Positions 33,487 to 45,480 are shown, counted from the stretch's first letter. The stretch is DNA of 64,000 nucleotides from Stemphylium vesicarium (GCA_004380135.1 QXCR01000144.1:1-64000), one strand, 5' to 3'. The notes: generated by a model from the letters alone, not told the origin. Translations and numbers: made by a program.

Positions 33487-33753
33487 TCAAAGATGCTGAA
33501 GCCGTCTTCTCTTTCTTCCATCACTCCATTCATCCTAGACTTGGAAAATGGGCACGAGGTATAACACGACGAGTCGAGGAACTGAGCTCAAAATGATGTC
33601 ATTTCGTTATGTCGACAAGCAGTGTAGATGATAATCTCAGTCTCCCATTGCCAAGAAGAAGAAAAAAGAGCCCTCTTCACAGTCCATGCCCATGAAGTTT
33701 CATACTCGCTATTCGTAATCTGCCGTTACTCTCCCACTGTCCGCCCATATGCT

Positions 33754-34283
33754 TTACAAGCCACCACCAGGTCCTGCGGCTGAGTGTGCACTAGCACCGG
33801 CGCCAGGGCCCACGGCAGCATGTGTCGCGTCGCGGTGAGCAGCTTCACGTTGTTCGCGCTCCTTGGTCTCTGCGGCGATCTGATCTTCAGTCTTCTTATT
33901 GCCCCGAGCAATAAGCTTCTCGAGAAGACCGCCCTTCTTTGGTTTGTCGTGCTTGTCTGAGTCTTCGAATTCCTTTAGGTAGGCGACGCGCTCTTGAGGA
34001 GGCATCGCGGCGAGCTCAGAGTCGATCGAGTCGCGATTTTCTGGTGCTTGGTGTTAGCACTGAGGTTTGAAAGCTGGAGTTTGGGGGCTGAAGTCAAGCA
34101 TCGCTCTCAAGTATCGTGATGGCAGAACTAAACGCGGCTGATCGACGTGAAGCTCTGCGTTTCATGCAGGATAATCTACGTACCCTCAATGGTGCCGACA
34201 TTATCGGAACCTGAAATGTCGTTCTCGGGCTGCGACTTGCGGCGGTTACTGCCGATGTGGAGCTTCTCCTTGATCTTGTCCAT
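33754..34283 (-). CDS. Small conserved-looking charged protein of unknown function
   Basis: Start at 34283 (MDKIKEKLHIGSNRRKSQ), one intron at 34041-34183, 128 aa. The sequence is helical and strongly charged: EFEDSDKHDKPKKGGLLEKLIARGNKKTEDQ, then AAETKEREQREAAHRD, and ends in a Gly/Ala tail. No signal peptide, membrane segment or known motif is visible. The style (MDK.KEKLHIG start) recalls small fungal proteins annotated as hypothetical; I cannot name a function. The gene converges on the preceding hypothetical gene with a 267-bp gap. Confidence 0.68.
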
Positions 34284-35396
34284 TGTGGATTGGTTGTTCT
34301 AGGGTAGTCGCGTGGGTGGGTATTTGTTGCAGGATTGTACTATTTACGTAGACGTGTATACAAAGTAAGAGGTTAGGTGTCCGATGTGTTGTCTAGGGAG
34401 AAGGAAGCGCGGGGATGAGGGGTGATAGCTTCCAGCCATGCGTGTCACCTACGTCATAGGCTGAAGGCAGTCGATCTACCAGCTGCCTTGTTGTGGCCGA
34501 TCTAGTGAAGAGCGGTCCATGCTTTCATTTCAAACTTGGCCAAGGAACGCGTTTCTTGTGTGGCTCGACTATGAGACCGTTCCTCTTGGTTGCGCTCCTC
34601 GGGTTGCGAGGTACGACTTGGACGCCGGGTTGTACCTCACGTGCATGGACCATTTGCACGCGCTCGGTTGCTACACAAACCCAAGCAAGGTGCAGACGGT
34701 AGCGAAGCTGTTTTGCAGCTATACGGGCGATATTCAGCTTCTAATAAAAGATGTCGTATTCGCTATGCATAGCTACCAAAGAATCTTTTACGGGGCCCTG
34801 AGTCTCTTCCGCAACCATTACGACGACTCACAATGTAGCTGTCAGCCCAGTAGCATAGCTCTGCAGAAAAGAACTGCGCCACATATACGTTTTCTGTAGC
34901 AGAAAAGATAGGCTAGATGAGCCGCCAATATCTTCTACTGGGTCCATCGCCCACGCGTGCACTTCGTGTTCGAGCCACTCGCTTTTGAAAAGGTTAAGTG
35001 GAGGCACATCCCGTCAGCCTTATGAGCCGATGATCCGGGTACAACCTGGAAAGAGCCTCACGTCTCCACCAGCTCGGGCCTAACGGCCGTCGAGACCTGA
35101 TACGTGTCACCAAGTTTTGTGTTGTCTCTACCTAGAGAGTACCTGTGAGAGCGATTGGCGTATGAGCAAAGAAAGCCTTGATAATGAGATATGATTCGAC
35201 ATCATTCATATGTAAGCAATATTGACAGCTAAATCGCTTGCCTCTTTAGGCAGTCAAGTAAGACATTAGATGCGCCTTCGTGTCGCAAATGCATAGATCC
35301 CTGCCCTTCCCTATGAATATTTACAAGTGGTATCTCAACAATCGTCAGACGCCCTAACTCCAATCAAAGTTTTGCTGAAAAATAGAGGCTCGATCA
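34284..35396. other. Intergenic region
   Basis: About 1.1 kb with only short ORFs (longest about 126 codons at 34519) that lack a domain or plausible splice context. Nothing else seen. Confidence 0.45.
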
Positions 35397-37187
35397 TCAA
35401 TGCCTGTTTTGGGGGAACCGTGGTGTGAGTGGTGACACCCCTGATTGAGGTCTGAATTCACTAATCGAATGGCCGTCATCGCTGGGCATGGCGCTTATGG
35501 TGTTGCTAGCGCTGCTCTCCCCATCCATCTCGTGTTGGTACGGTGGAGCTGGGGCATGTACCTCTCGCCACTTAGGCGTTGCTGGTATTCTTGATTCGCC
35601 ATGCAATTCCTGGGGCTCGTCCGTCACGTTGATGACCATCTTCTGATCTTGCGGGTAGGCGTGTCCGACGAAGTGATCGCTGACAGGGGATGCGAGCTCA
35701 GTCAGCGGCGTGCCACTGAGTTCTTGTGGCGCCGTAGCCTTGTGCGGTGAAGTGGCCACAGGGAACTCAATCCCTGAGCCAACCTCGGATATGTGTTTGC
35801 CTGCCAGCTCGTGTCGTTCCTGTTTTGGAGTCTTGCTTCGACGTTTCCGGAAGAAGAAGAATGCGAAAACGGCAACGACGATGACTGCAACTGCTCCAAT
35901 TGCTATTCCGACGATTGCACCGGTGCCAAGCCCAGATGAGGAGGACTGTGTTGCTGGAGAGTCATTCGGCGACGTAATTGTAATGACTTCCGCGGCAGGT
36001 AGAGGGTCGGGAAATACCGCTTGCGCGACCGTGAAGTTTGCCCGCTCATAGTCCACTATCAAATATGCTTCCTGCAACAATGTCCGACCAAGTGCGTATT
36101 GCGAGTCATTGGCGGCACGACGTATCGGGAAATAACTCGTTGCGTTCTCGTAAAAAGGATATGAGGCTTGGAGGTCGAATGCGGCGTATGGGAGTTCAAT
36201 GTTTGTGTAATTTGTGGTGGCGTCGTCCAGCGAGTTGACGAGCTTGATCGTGATAGTGGGTTTCTTCGAAAGGAGTTCTTCGTGAATAGTATGGTTGACA
36301 AGGTAAAGGTCGGTTTGCGGATCGTAGGTCAGGCCAAAGGCGGTTTCGAATTCTGCGCAAACGTCTTCAGGTAGCCATAGATGCGGAACGGTGGAATCGA
36401 TGACGGAGAAGTGTGCGCCAGAGGTCAGGGAGTAGGTTCCCTGCAAAGTATTGGTCGCCAGGATCGAGGCCACACCCACAGTCAGAAGTCGTGAGGGGTC
36501 CTGGGAGAAGGTAAAAGAGAAATCGTTAGTAGGGGGTTGGAATCGCGTCGCATCGTAGCCCCCAAGAATCAGGCTTCCAAAGACGGGTTTCAGTCGATAC
36601 TGTGTGCCTGCAGTGTACGCATACGCAAAGCTAGGTATCTTTTTCATCTGCCGTAGAGTGTAGAGAAACGACTCATCCGGCTGGCTCCCGCTGTTAAAGC
36701 TGGACTTTGCCTGGCCTAGACCAATCATTCCCATGTAGTAGTCCGGGTCGGCAATGGCACCAACGATCTGATCCGTCAGCGACAAAGACGAGCTTCTGTC
36801 CGCAGCTGCTCCCAGCGATACTGTGTCGGTGCCAAACAACCCTCGTCCCGTGTAGTTGAGGGCTTCCTCCAGATCCACTTCGTATTCTCCTATCGATGAC
36901 CATGTTGACGACTCGTTGACTTGGAAACCAATGTTCTGTGCGCTGTTGAAGACCTCAATCCCGCGAAGTTGCGGGCAGTCGGACGGATCAACGCCTTCCA
37001 AGCAACCATCTGGCGCAATCACATAGGTAACGCCGGCTTTGGTGCTCGGCAATACGCGGAAGTCTTGACCTGGAGACCCAACACTTATCTTGAAGGTGCT
37101 CCAGCTTCCATCAGAGCCGTCGAATTTGTCGGATGAAGGAACAGTATAAGGCTCCGGGACCTCGGTAGCTTGCGCAGCGAGACTCAT
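35397..37187 (-). CDS. Membrane-anchored aspartic-protease-like protein (A1 fold, degenerate catalytic site)
   Basis: 596 aa as an open frame from 37187. Residues about 30-400 follow the pepsin-like layout: FKISVGSPGQDFRV (flap-side strand), TDQIVGAIADPDYYMGMIGLG, GSLILGGYDATRF, FSVIDSTVPHLWLP and ALGRTLLQEAYLIVDYERANFTVAQ. A single membrane helix (GAIVGIAIGAVAVIVVAVFAFFFF, positions about 430-453) is followed by RKRRSK and a 140-residue cytoplasmic tail, so it is a type I membrane protein. The first catalytic triad (DTGS in active enzymes) reads LPSTKAG, lacking Asp, and the second reads IDST. It is therefore probably a non-catalytic surface protein or sensor. The start is uncertain: no signal peptide is visible, and an upstream exon ending near 37220 (branch-like ctactaat, then catag) may supply it. 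Confidence 0.75.
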   Translation of the reverse strand: MSLAAQATEVPEPYTVPSSDKFDGSDGSWSTFKISVGSPGQDFRVLPSTKAGVTYVIAPDGCLEGVDPSDCPQLRGIEVFNSAQNIGFQVNESSTWSSIGEYEVDLEEALNYTGRGLFGTDTVSLGAAADRSSSLSLTDQIVGAIADPDYYMGMIGLGQAKSSFNSGSQPDESFLYTLRQMKKIPSFAYAYTAGTQYRLKPVFGSLILGGYDATRFQPPTNDFSFTFSQDPSRLLTVGVASILATNTLQGTYSLTSGAHFSVIDSTVPHLWLPEDVCAEFETAFGLTYDPQTDLYLVNHTIHEELLSKKPTITIKLVNSLDDATTNYTNIELPYAAFDLQASYPFYENATSYFPIRRAANDSQYALGRTLLQEAYLIVDYERANFTVAQAVFPDPLPAAEVITITSPNDSPATQSSSSGLGTGAIVGIAIGAVAVIVVAVFAFFFFRKRRSKTPKQERHELAGKHISEVGSGIEFPVATSPHKATAPQELSGTPLTELASPVSDHFVGHAYPQDQKMVINVTDEPQELHGESRIPATPKWREVHAPAPPYQHEMDGESSASNTISAMPSDDGHSISEFRPQSGVSPLTPRFPQNRH

Positions 37188-38328
37188 GGCGTAGCGGGCG
37201 TGCGATCGTGAACGAGCGGATGCCTATGACCAGAAGGGGTGCATAGGACATTGGTTGAAAGCATTAGTAGATCATACGGGGTACCGAAGACATGGCGACA
37301 GACGTTGTCGGGGAATTGTCAATACCCGCTGGCTGAGTCTCAGGTCCCGGGACTGCGGTGCCGGAAAGGTTGGAAGATTTCCAGAGCGCCCACGGCCACG
37401 GGGTTGCAGCGTGACGACGGCCCACGGTCTAGCTCTTGGGCGATCATGGGCGCGGTGCATGATTCGGTGTGCGCGAAAGCATGCTTAGTGTAAGCTGAAT
37501 ACGAGATGCCATGGGAGTGGCGCATGGGTGCGTTCATGTTGAGGATAGCGTGCTGTCTGGCTGCGCCTGGGACCAATGGCGGAGCGCTGGGACAGAGTTT
37601 CCGGATGATCTTGTCAGCCTCCTTCTGCTGCAATTCATCCCTCTGGCGCACCACCCGCCCATTTCTACAGGGCATGTCATCTGCACCCATGCCCCGTCAC
37701 CAGATAGCCAGCCATGCACGTTGCCAACGGCCGATACTTGGCAATCTGGACTTCGGCTTGAAACTGACCCTGGAGACGGCGACCCTGCTGTGCCTCTCAC
37801 GACTGGCTGCCTGACGGACTTGCATTACGATCGCCTGGACTCGCAATTTCTCCACTTGGCTCCAAAAAGACACAACCGCTAGTCCTCTACTCTAGACGTT
37901 GGACGAGTGTCTACATGATGTAACATCGACACATCAAAACTAGGTTCTTGAGTGGCGCCATTGTCAGCGCGCTCAAAGGTTGGCAGAAATCTGCCTTCAG
38001 GAGCAGTGCTGGAGCTGGCCGCGTCAGGGCCAGCAGAAGGCTCAGTGCTAGCCGAAGTAGCTGTGCTTAGTCGTCAAGCACGGTCGGAGTTCGAGCATGT
38101 CCTGGCAATCATACGCGTCGATTGGTATGTGCCTTGTTTCTCCGCTCCCACTAGGGAACACGCATGGATCGCGCCCTATACATAGCGGCCATGCACTCCA
38201 ACAACCTTCATTGAATCCGTCCCGATTAGGGCTGACACTCGCTTTTTTCGCTTTCTACATTGTAAAACTGCGGCGTCTTGCTTGACCTTCACACTGTTAC
38301 TCGCTTCGTGTAGGAGGAACACTGTAGC
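37188..38328. promoter_or_regulatory. Divergent intergenic region between two surface-protein genes
   Basis: About 1.14 kb between the protease-like gene (minus) and the adhesin gene (plus). A possible extra 5' exon or leader intron of the protease-like gene lies at about 37210-37290. No other coding feature seen. Confidence 0.45.
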
Positions 38329-41300
38329 ATGTGGAAGTGCGCGAGTCTGTATGGAACTGTGTTGTTCGCGGCTGGCTCAGATGCCGCCGCGCACAGCAAG
38401 AGAGGTAGGCCTTCTCTGCCCGATATATCTTCGATGACTAACAAATCGCAGACGGTACGTCGCCATATTCAATCTTGCGTAAACCAGGTGGATTGACTCA
38501 TCTAGGGTACGGCCCTTTAGCCACGTCTCTTTCCGTCGGGAGTACATCTCAGGATTCGACTATTCCACAAGCTCCACAGGCACCGCAGGCACCGCAGGCA
38601 CCACCACCAGCCATTAGTACTATTGCTGGTCCTGATGTTGGAATATCGGCAGTGGCTCCTCCGCATTCGCCAATCCTGCCCGGCTCGCCTTCAGCCCCAG
38701 TTTATACTAATAGCACTAGTATCAACTCTACGCCTATCGTTCCTACAGTCATCACTTACGTTCCCTCTGGGTATCCCACACATGTTTCCAACAGTACCTC
38801 CGTTCACCTCAATTCCTCATCCACGCGCGATGGGTTTTGCACCGGCTGTGTTCTCGCAGCCCATGGCCCTCTAACGACATCCTTTGATCCATACGAGCTC
38901 TATAATCCGTGGAGAAGCACGGTCGTAACCGAGACCATTGTTACCGAATTTTCCACTTATTTCAATAACAACACCGTCGAAACAGTTGTTACGGGGGAGC
39001 GCACTGTCAACCAGACAAAGACTCTGACAGGTTGGAATAACCAGTTGATCACTCATACCACGCCGAACTTTAAGGTGCAGGTTACGGACGGAGTATATGT
39101 CACACTTGATGCAGGGCCTACCTACATTATTTACAACAACCTGTTTGGTGCACCGGACGATCCCGTCGAGCAAGACTTTGGGGATTCGACTCGGCAGCTG
39201 TGTATACCTACTGTTACATCACTACATAGCTGGCAGCCAGCCGAGACCGCAACTGAAGACTGGAGCTACTTCATATCCACGCACACAGGAGGGCCCCTTC
39301 GGAACAGTACAAAAACAAACCAGCCCTACCCATTGCCGACCAAGCTGATAAACTACTTGGAACAAGACCCTGATATCCAGTCGCAATTCTATGGCTCAGA
39401 TCTCGCGTCATGTTCCGTCAGTCTTGACTTGAGCTTCCTACCTCTGTTCCCTCCTCCCGCTGCTCCTACAGCCCCGGCTGAGATTTCGGTAGGAGTACCG
39501 CCCCCACTGATGTCACCCAGCACAGGAACTTTCCTCTCGACAACTTACGAGTCAACTTCCGTTCATGTAACTGTCCGAGGGTGTCTGAGATGCGAGCTCA
39601 CCGACAAGAACGATCTCTTTGACTCGACAGTGACGAACAAGGCTGCCCAACCTTCTCTCACCCCTGCAGATAAACCCGATCAGCCTGATAAGCCGCCGTC
39701 GAACAAGCCGGATGGACCAGCTGCAAATACTGCGAATCCTACCCATGGCGGTACGCAACCTACACCGAGCATTCCGCATGCTAACACCAATCCGGATGAT
39801 AACAATTCGAATGGCAATAACCCGAATGATAACAATCCCGACGGCAATAACCCCTCCGCCGGTACAAACCAGAACCCTGCCGTAACGACAAGTCGGGGCG
39901 TGACGATCGGCGGAAGTGTGTTCCCAATCAACAACCCCAGACCAACGCAAAGCAACCCTGGCACACCAAACGATCAGGACCAAGACAATCAGAACGCGCC
40001 TCCCCCGATAATCATCATTGGCTCGGAGACGTTCAGATCGGGCGAGACCAAAACCGTCAACGGAGTTCCAGTAGGCGTCCCCACAAACGGTGGAGGGACC
40101 AGACTAGTCGTAGATGGCAGTACGGTTGCCATCAATCCAGCACCCACTCCAGGCCCTGTACTTACGGTTGGTGAGGGAACAGTCTCTGCGAACCCACAGG
40201 GTGAGTTCGTTCTGGGCACTGAGACCCTGAAGGCCGGAGGACCTCCGATTACCATCAATGGGAACACAATTAGTCTGGGTCCCAGCAATGTCGCTATTGT
40301 CAATGGCGTTACTCAGACTATCGTCAACGGACCCGGGCCTACTGTAGGTCCCGCGCTTACAGTAGGAGGTCAGACTGTGTCTGCAACTGTGGCTGGGGGT
40401 TCGACGGTTTTTGTCGTAGCACCTGGTCAGACCCTGGGTGCAGGTAGTTCACTCGTGGTTGATGGGACCACCTACGGCATGCCAGAGGACGGTCAAGGAT
40501 CAACAATCGTTGTGAACGGGCAGACTTCTATTCTAAGTGCTGGGGAAACTGCCCTTACAGTCGATGGCGGACGACCCGTCACTCCCAAAGTTGTCGACGG
40601 CACAGCAGCTTACGTGCTCGCTCCGGGGCAGACGCTTACACCCGGTGGTGTCCTCACCGTCTCGGGAACCACATACTCTATGCCAGTAGATGGTCAAGGA
40701 TTAACGCTCGTTGTGAACGGGCAGGCTTCCATTCTAAGTGCTGGAGATACTGTGCTTACACTCGACGGCGGACGATCGGTTACACCCCAAGTCATCGACG
40801 GCACAACAGCGTATGTGCTCGCTCTGGGGCAAACCCTTACACCTGGCGGCGTCGTTACCGTCTCGGGGACTACGTACAGTATGCCTGAAGGTGTATCGGG
40901 TTCCGTCGTTGTCATCAACGGCGTCACGACCACCTTGTCCTCTGGCGCTGGTATAACAGCAGCCCCAGCACTAACCATCAACGGCATCACATACACGCAG
41001 TCGGTAAGAGACGGGACGACCGAGTACGTATTGGGTGAAGGCACCACTCTTGCGCCTGGATCTGTAGTGGAAATTGATGGAACGACATACTCGTTGGACG
41101 AATCTGGCACGGCTTTGATAATCAACGGACAGACGAGTACGCTGCCCAAACTTCCAAAGAGTACCAGTGCGAGCACAACTAGTTCAAGTTCAAGTTCTAC
41201 ACGGAGTCGCAATGCTGGTGATTTGATCGCTAGTGGTATTGGCGAGACCAGCAAAGGGGTTGGTGCGGCCGTCTACGGCACCGGCGTTGACAAGTGGGTG

Positions 41301-41348
41301 GAAAGTGTGGTTGTTGGTGCTGTGGGCTTGCTGGCTGTGTTTCTATAA
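38329..41348 (+). CDS. Large repetitive cell-surface protein, probably GPI-anchored adhesin-like
   Basis: ATG at 38329, intron 38405-38451, 990 aa. The short first exon supplies a weak signal sequence (YGTVLFAAGSDA). The region to residue about 330 is Ser/Thr-rich with many N-x-S/T sequons. A Cys-containing block CTGCVLAA occurs near residue 130 and CLRCELT near 400. A Pro/Asn/Asp-rich linker follows. Residues about 545-930 contain beta-type repeats built on TTYSMP, VVNGQTSILSAG and YVLAPGQTLTPGG, with a 67-residue period. The C-terminus has a Ser/Thr stretch and a hydrophobic tail (VESVVVGAVGLLAVFL) with no basic residues after it, as expected for a GPI signal. An adhesion or wall role is inferred from architecture. 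Confidence 0.75.
38571..38606 (+). repeat. 9-bp tandem repeat coding for Ala-Pro-Gln
   Basis: Four 9-bp units (gcaccgcag type, the first and last imperfect) encode APQ repeats near the N-terminus of the adhesin-like protein. Likely length-variable between strains. Confidence 0.7.
40386..41150 (+). repeat. 201-bp (67-aa) tandem repeats in the adhesin-like gene
   Basis: Matching segments are spaced exactly 201 bp apart: the PGQTL core begins near 40419, 40620 and 40821, and a fourth, more diverged unit lies near 41037. Units share blocks such as GTTYSMP and VVNGQ.SILSAG. Nucleotide identity between the two middle units is high, so unequal crossing-over or recent duplication is likely. Confidence 0.8.
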
Positions 41349-42090
41349 AAGTTGGTAAACTGAGGGATAAAGGATGGTCATGACTTGATGCATATAGCGC
41401 GGCGCTTTGGAAATTGGGAATTGGGAACTTGGGATATACAAATTATGGGATGGCAAGGGAAATGGGGTTGGCATTGGAATTGGAATGGGAAACTTGTTTT
41501 GGGAGGGACAAATTCACTTGCGGAGGGATCCAAGTGGTCTGGGATGCACTGCGGGTTTATAATGATATATAACTTGTTAATGCGTAATGCGTATTTAGGG
41601 TCATTTTACCACGGACACAACATACCGGTGGTAGGACTTTTTAAGAAGCGGCTCTTTGTGCGCATCAACACTTTGATGTGAAAAGAAGAACAATGCCGTG
41701 GCCTATTCTTTGCACAGCCATGATGAATGCAATGGAAGATCCAGCTTCTACTTGGCTAGGTCATTGCATTGGGTGGTCTAAATCACTGAGCGGGCACTCT
41801 CTGTTGCCCGCCACAGCGCAAAAACAAGGACAAAGGAGTTCAATTACATTCCTAATCATCATCCGCATGACTCCACGACAGTTGTAAAATCCCAATTGAT
41901 AACGGTGAAATGTTGAAGCGGGGTGAGGCCGTGATCCTCGATGGTAGACAGCCGAATCGGGGATAGTCTTACTCAGTGCCGAGCCGGGCTCAGAAACCTC
42001 ATCGCAGCAATCCACATCAACCGCAACCCGCGCTCCGAAAGCAGCCCCCTCCATCTCGCAATCCCCCATCTCCCCTCTCTACCCACAACC
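41349..42090. other. Intergenic region with G/A-rich tract
   Basis: About 740 bp. A quasi-repetitive purine-rich tract (ggaaattggg, ggaattggga, ggaattggaa) spans about 41408-41495 just past the adhesin stop and may belong to its 3' UTR. The last 100 bp are the promoter of the OSCP gene. No gene is supported. Confidence 0.5.
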
Positions 42091-43033
42091 ATGTCTGCAG
42101 CTCGAGCCTTCAGCACCGCTTTCCGGGCTGGTGCCCCGCGCGCCCCAATGGCAGCCCGCTACGCAGCCACGCGAAGCTATGCCGCCGCCGCCGCCCCGTC
42201 TGGCACCAAGCCCCCGGTTGCCCTCTTCGGTGTTGACGGAACCTACGCGAGCGCTCTGGTACGATTTCCCCGAGTTCAATTGGCACACTGGCGATGAAGG
42301 GAGGATGGAAAACAAGCGGAAGAAGAAGAAGGGACGGACAATGGGGTTGCGAAGGAAACCACGAATGAAAGAAGGACAAGCTTGGCTAACAATCATGTTG
42401 TTAGTACACCGCGGCCGCGAAAACCAATGCCCTCGACCCCACGGCCAAGTCTCTCTCCGCCCTCCAGAGCGTCTTCCAAAAGGACGCCAAGCTCCTCGAG
42501 ATCCTGCACGCCCCCTCGCTCTCCGTCGCCGACAAGCAGCAGATTGTCCAGGAGCTGCAGAAGCACATTGGCAGCGCCGACAAGGAGGGCATCGTCAAGA
42601 ACCTCCTCAACACGCTTGCTGAGAACAACCGATTGGGCGTGCTAGCGGGCATTGCTGAGAAGTTTGGTGTACTCATGGGTGCCCACCGTGGCGAGGTCGA
42701 GCTCACCGTTACCAGCGCTGCGGTACGTTGAAAAAAAAGGACCCCAGGGGGGCAGGAATGCATGGCGATATTGGAAAAGCGAGGACATTAGTTATTTGGG
42801 ATGGAGTCAACTGACGCATTTTACAGCCCCTCGACAACAAGACAATCAGCCGCCTCGAGTCCGCTATCAAGAACTCGCAATACGTCTCCAACGGTCAGAC
42901 CCTCAAGGTCGTTCCCAAAGTCAACCCTGAGATCCGCGGTGGACTCATCGTCGAGATCGCCGACCGCACCATCGACTTGTCCGTCGCCAACAAGATGGCC
43001 AAGATGAACAAGCTCCTCAAGGACACTTTGTAA
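42091..43033 (+). CDS. ATP5: ATP synthase subunit 5 (OSCP), mitochondrial
   Basis: ATG at 42091; introns 42259-42404 (146 bp) and 42723-42826; 230 aa. The N-terminus (SAARAFSTAFRAGAPRAPMAARYAATRSYA) is an Arg/Ala/Ser mitochondrial leader. The OSCP helical domain follows (PPVALFGVDGTYASALYTAA), with NLLNTLAENNRLGVLAGIAEKF near the middle. The beta-rich C-terminal domain ends in NPEIRGGLIVEIADRTIDLS, the family signature of F1Fo delta/OSCP. It links F1 to the peripheral stalk of the respiratory ATP synthase. The first two introns are longer than is usual in this window. The gene converges on the battenin gene with a 250-bp gap. Confidence 0.94.
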
Positions 43034-43284
43034 AGGTGGAGCGAGCGCGAACTGGTGTGTGTGTGTGACGGATATGAGGGACGGGCATGTGTATTCTAGA
43101 TGATATCTTGGAAAAGAAGAGCAATTTACTACCGTCTACCTCACCTCGAGATGATGCCACAACAGTACATATTTCCGGAAACAACCCCGCCTCTTCAAGA
43201 GCAGTATTTGACAATATCTCGGAATGACGGCAAGTTTTGGCACTGCGACTTGAAAGCGCATAACAACAATGCATGTTGATTCAA

Positions 43285-44799
43285 CTACTGTAGCTTGCAA
43301 TAATTCCTCCCATGGTCTACCTGCCAACGACAAAGATTGACTTCAACGACCATACCCAAGAAGCCCGCGATGCAGATACCCGCCGAGTCACTCACACTCG
43401 TGGCACCGAGACTAAACTCTCTGTCCTTCTTAGGCACGTTATCCGTGATCTCAGCAAAGGTGCTAACGTAGACGAGACCACCCAGTAGACCTTCCCAGAA
43501 GATGATGATACAGATGATGTAGTAGCTCGGGATGAAATCGAACATGGCGTGCAGGGTGAGAAGGATGAGATTGGCGACCTGAAGAAATGAAGGGACGTAG
43601 AGGTGGTGGATGCGTATAAAGGGCGTAGAGGAGCGGGAGATGAAGACGCCGACTTGGTAGATGGCGTTGTAGGTGCTGTAGAAGGAACGGTATTCGTCAA
43701 AGGGGGAGGAAGCGAGGGGGAAGAGGAGAGTGGGTGCGACGCCTTGGTTGATTGTGTATTCGGCAATGTAGACGAGGAGGAGTGGAAGCATGCTGGACTG
43801 GGTTAACGTGGGGGTGTATGAGGGGGGCTGATGGGCTGTGGCTGCTTACTATGGGAAGAACAGGCCTTTGGCACGGTTGAGGTTTGTCTTGAAACTGCTC
43901 AGGGTACTGTTAGCAGGCTTAGTGGTAGCAGAGCCGAAGCTGCGGCCTGACGCCGAGTGCATAGACGAAGACAGTAGATCATCATGCTCCCTGGGTTCTC
44001 TAGCTTCTTCTTCTCCGTCTTCATCACCATCTGGGTCTTCGTTATCGATGGCTTCATAGTCGGCATGATTCTTGCTGCCAGCACGCAGTGGGCCAAGCGG
44101 CAAGACAATGAAGAAACTGAAGACCATGACTAAGGGCAAGAAGGAGAATACAAGCAGGCTTGTCCGCGGGTTGATGCCGAGCGTGTTTGTCGCAATGGCA
44201 TATGCACCCGCACCAACCAGCCCCGCGCCTCCCGTACCCGAACCCCACGACGCGAGCGCAAAGTGGCCGTAGAAATGCGTGAGGCCCAGAAAACTAAGCT
44301 CACCTCCCCCGCTGCTCAGACTGGCTAGCATCACACCGCACATCTTGATGGCTATGGTTGCCGAGTCTTGCAGCGGTGGGGTGAGGGCGATGATGAGCAT
44401 GCCACATGCTGACAGGGCGACGAAGATGAGGATGCGCACGTTGTAGGGGATCTTGTGGATGAAGTAGGGGGCGCATAGCTTGGTCAGGAAGGAGGGGATG
44501 ACGTCGGCGAGGAGCACGACGCCTTTGGGTACGTTTGGGCCTACGAGGTCGAGGGCGGCGGAGAGGATGATTACGTAGAGAACGTTGTTGATGAGACCTG
44601 GGGGTTGTCAGTCTGCGTACTCGTCTCTATTCCCTATTTCGAGTCGAGAGATGTGAAGGCATGGGAATATCATAAGCATACCAAACAACCAGAAAGCGGC
44701 ACAGACACGCGGATCAGCGCCATGGAAGACGGCCTTGAGGCGCGCGCGGTAGACGGCCCAGGATGCAGCGGGTGAGCCTGGCATGGGGAGTAGAGGCAT
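43285..44799 (-). CDS. BTN1: Battenin homologue (CLN3/Btn1), vacuolar membrane protein
   Basis: Start taken at 44799 (MPLLPMPGSPAASWAVYRAR); an in-frame ATG at 44838 would add 13 residues. Introns 44598-44681 and 43793-43849; 457 aa. Multi-pass MFS-like protein: FWLFGLINNVLYVIILSAALDL, then VVLLADVIPSFLTKLCAPYF, ASLSSGGGELSFLGLTHFYG, and after a charged central loop (PDGDEDGEEEAREPREHDD) LFFPYMLPLLLVYIAEYTINQG, a battenin signature. The C-terminus ends RWQVDHGRNYCKLQ. Btn1 acts in vacuolar pH and basic amino-acid balance in yeast and is the homologue of the human Batten-disease protein. The second intron uses the AG at 43794, which alone keeps the frame. Confidence 0.92.
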
Positions 44800-45480
44800 A
44801 GGTCGCAGAGGGAAAAAGTATCGCAGCAGCTTCTTCACATATCACACAAGAGTCTATTCGGAAAAGGCCTACCGGCACGTGTGTGTATACCGTGCGGCAT
44901 ATGACGGGGTTAGCTGGTGGTGGTGGTGATGGGTTGTAGCCGCTGTGTGGACGGGGATGCATGCACCTGACGATCAGGCTTGGCATCTGGCTGGCGGTCA
45001 AGCTCGAGGGAACGATTCAGGAACAGGGTGCATGGACAAGACAGGCATCCGATGGTCCGGGTGACATGGGCGTATCTTTTTTTTTCTCTGGGCGAGGGGC
45101 TCGACCGGCATGCAGACTATGACGGGGGCGGTCTGGTATAGGCATCATCCAAGCTGCGGGCGCTGTGTCGCAAATGGTTGCTTGAGCCCTAGAGCCCTAT
45201 CACATCATCGTGGTTCTAGTTCGGGCCCTTGTATGCACATGCGGGGCTCTCGCTACAGGGGTCTAGCGGCCTTCTCGCGGTGCGGCAGCCGGGCAACGCT
45301 TGGTCCCATTGCGCTCTCTTGTTTCCTCGCATTCATTCTCGAGGCTTCTTTCTTTCCTTCTGCTTGCCCCGACAGCCCCAGCGCCGCACCATACGCTAAC
45401 GAGATTGACTGCTTTCACTCGGTGTTTGCATCATCTCCCCCACCACCCACACACCACCCCCCACTGAGCCCAACCTTAAC
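44800..45480. promoter_or_regulatory. Divergent promoter region, BTN1 / RXT3
   Basis: About 680 bp between the two start codons, with a T9-11 tract near 45078. ORFs here are short and run into the RXT3 leader. No gene is supported. Confidence 0.45.

Noticed and set aside
34519..34899. 126-codon plus-strand ORF
   Set aside because: No domain, no splice context, poor codon choice; treated as chance ORF.
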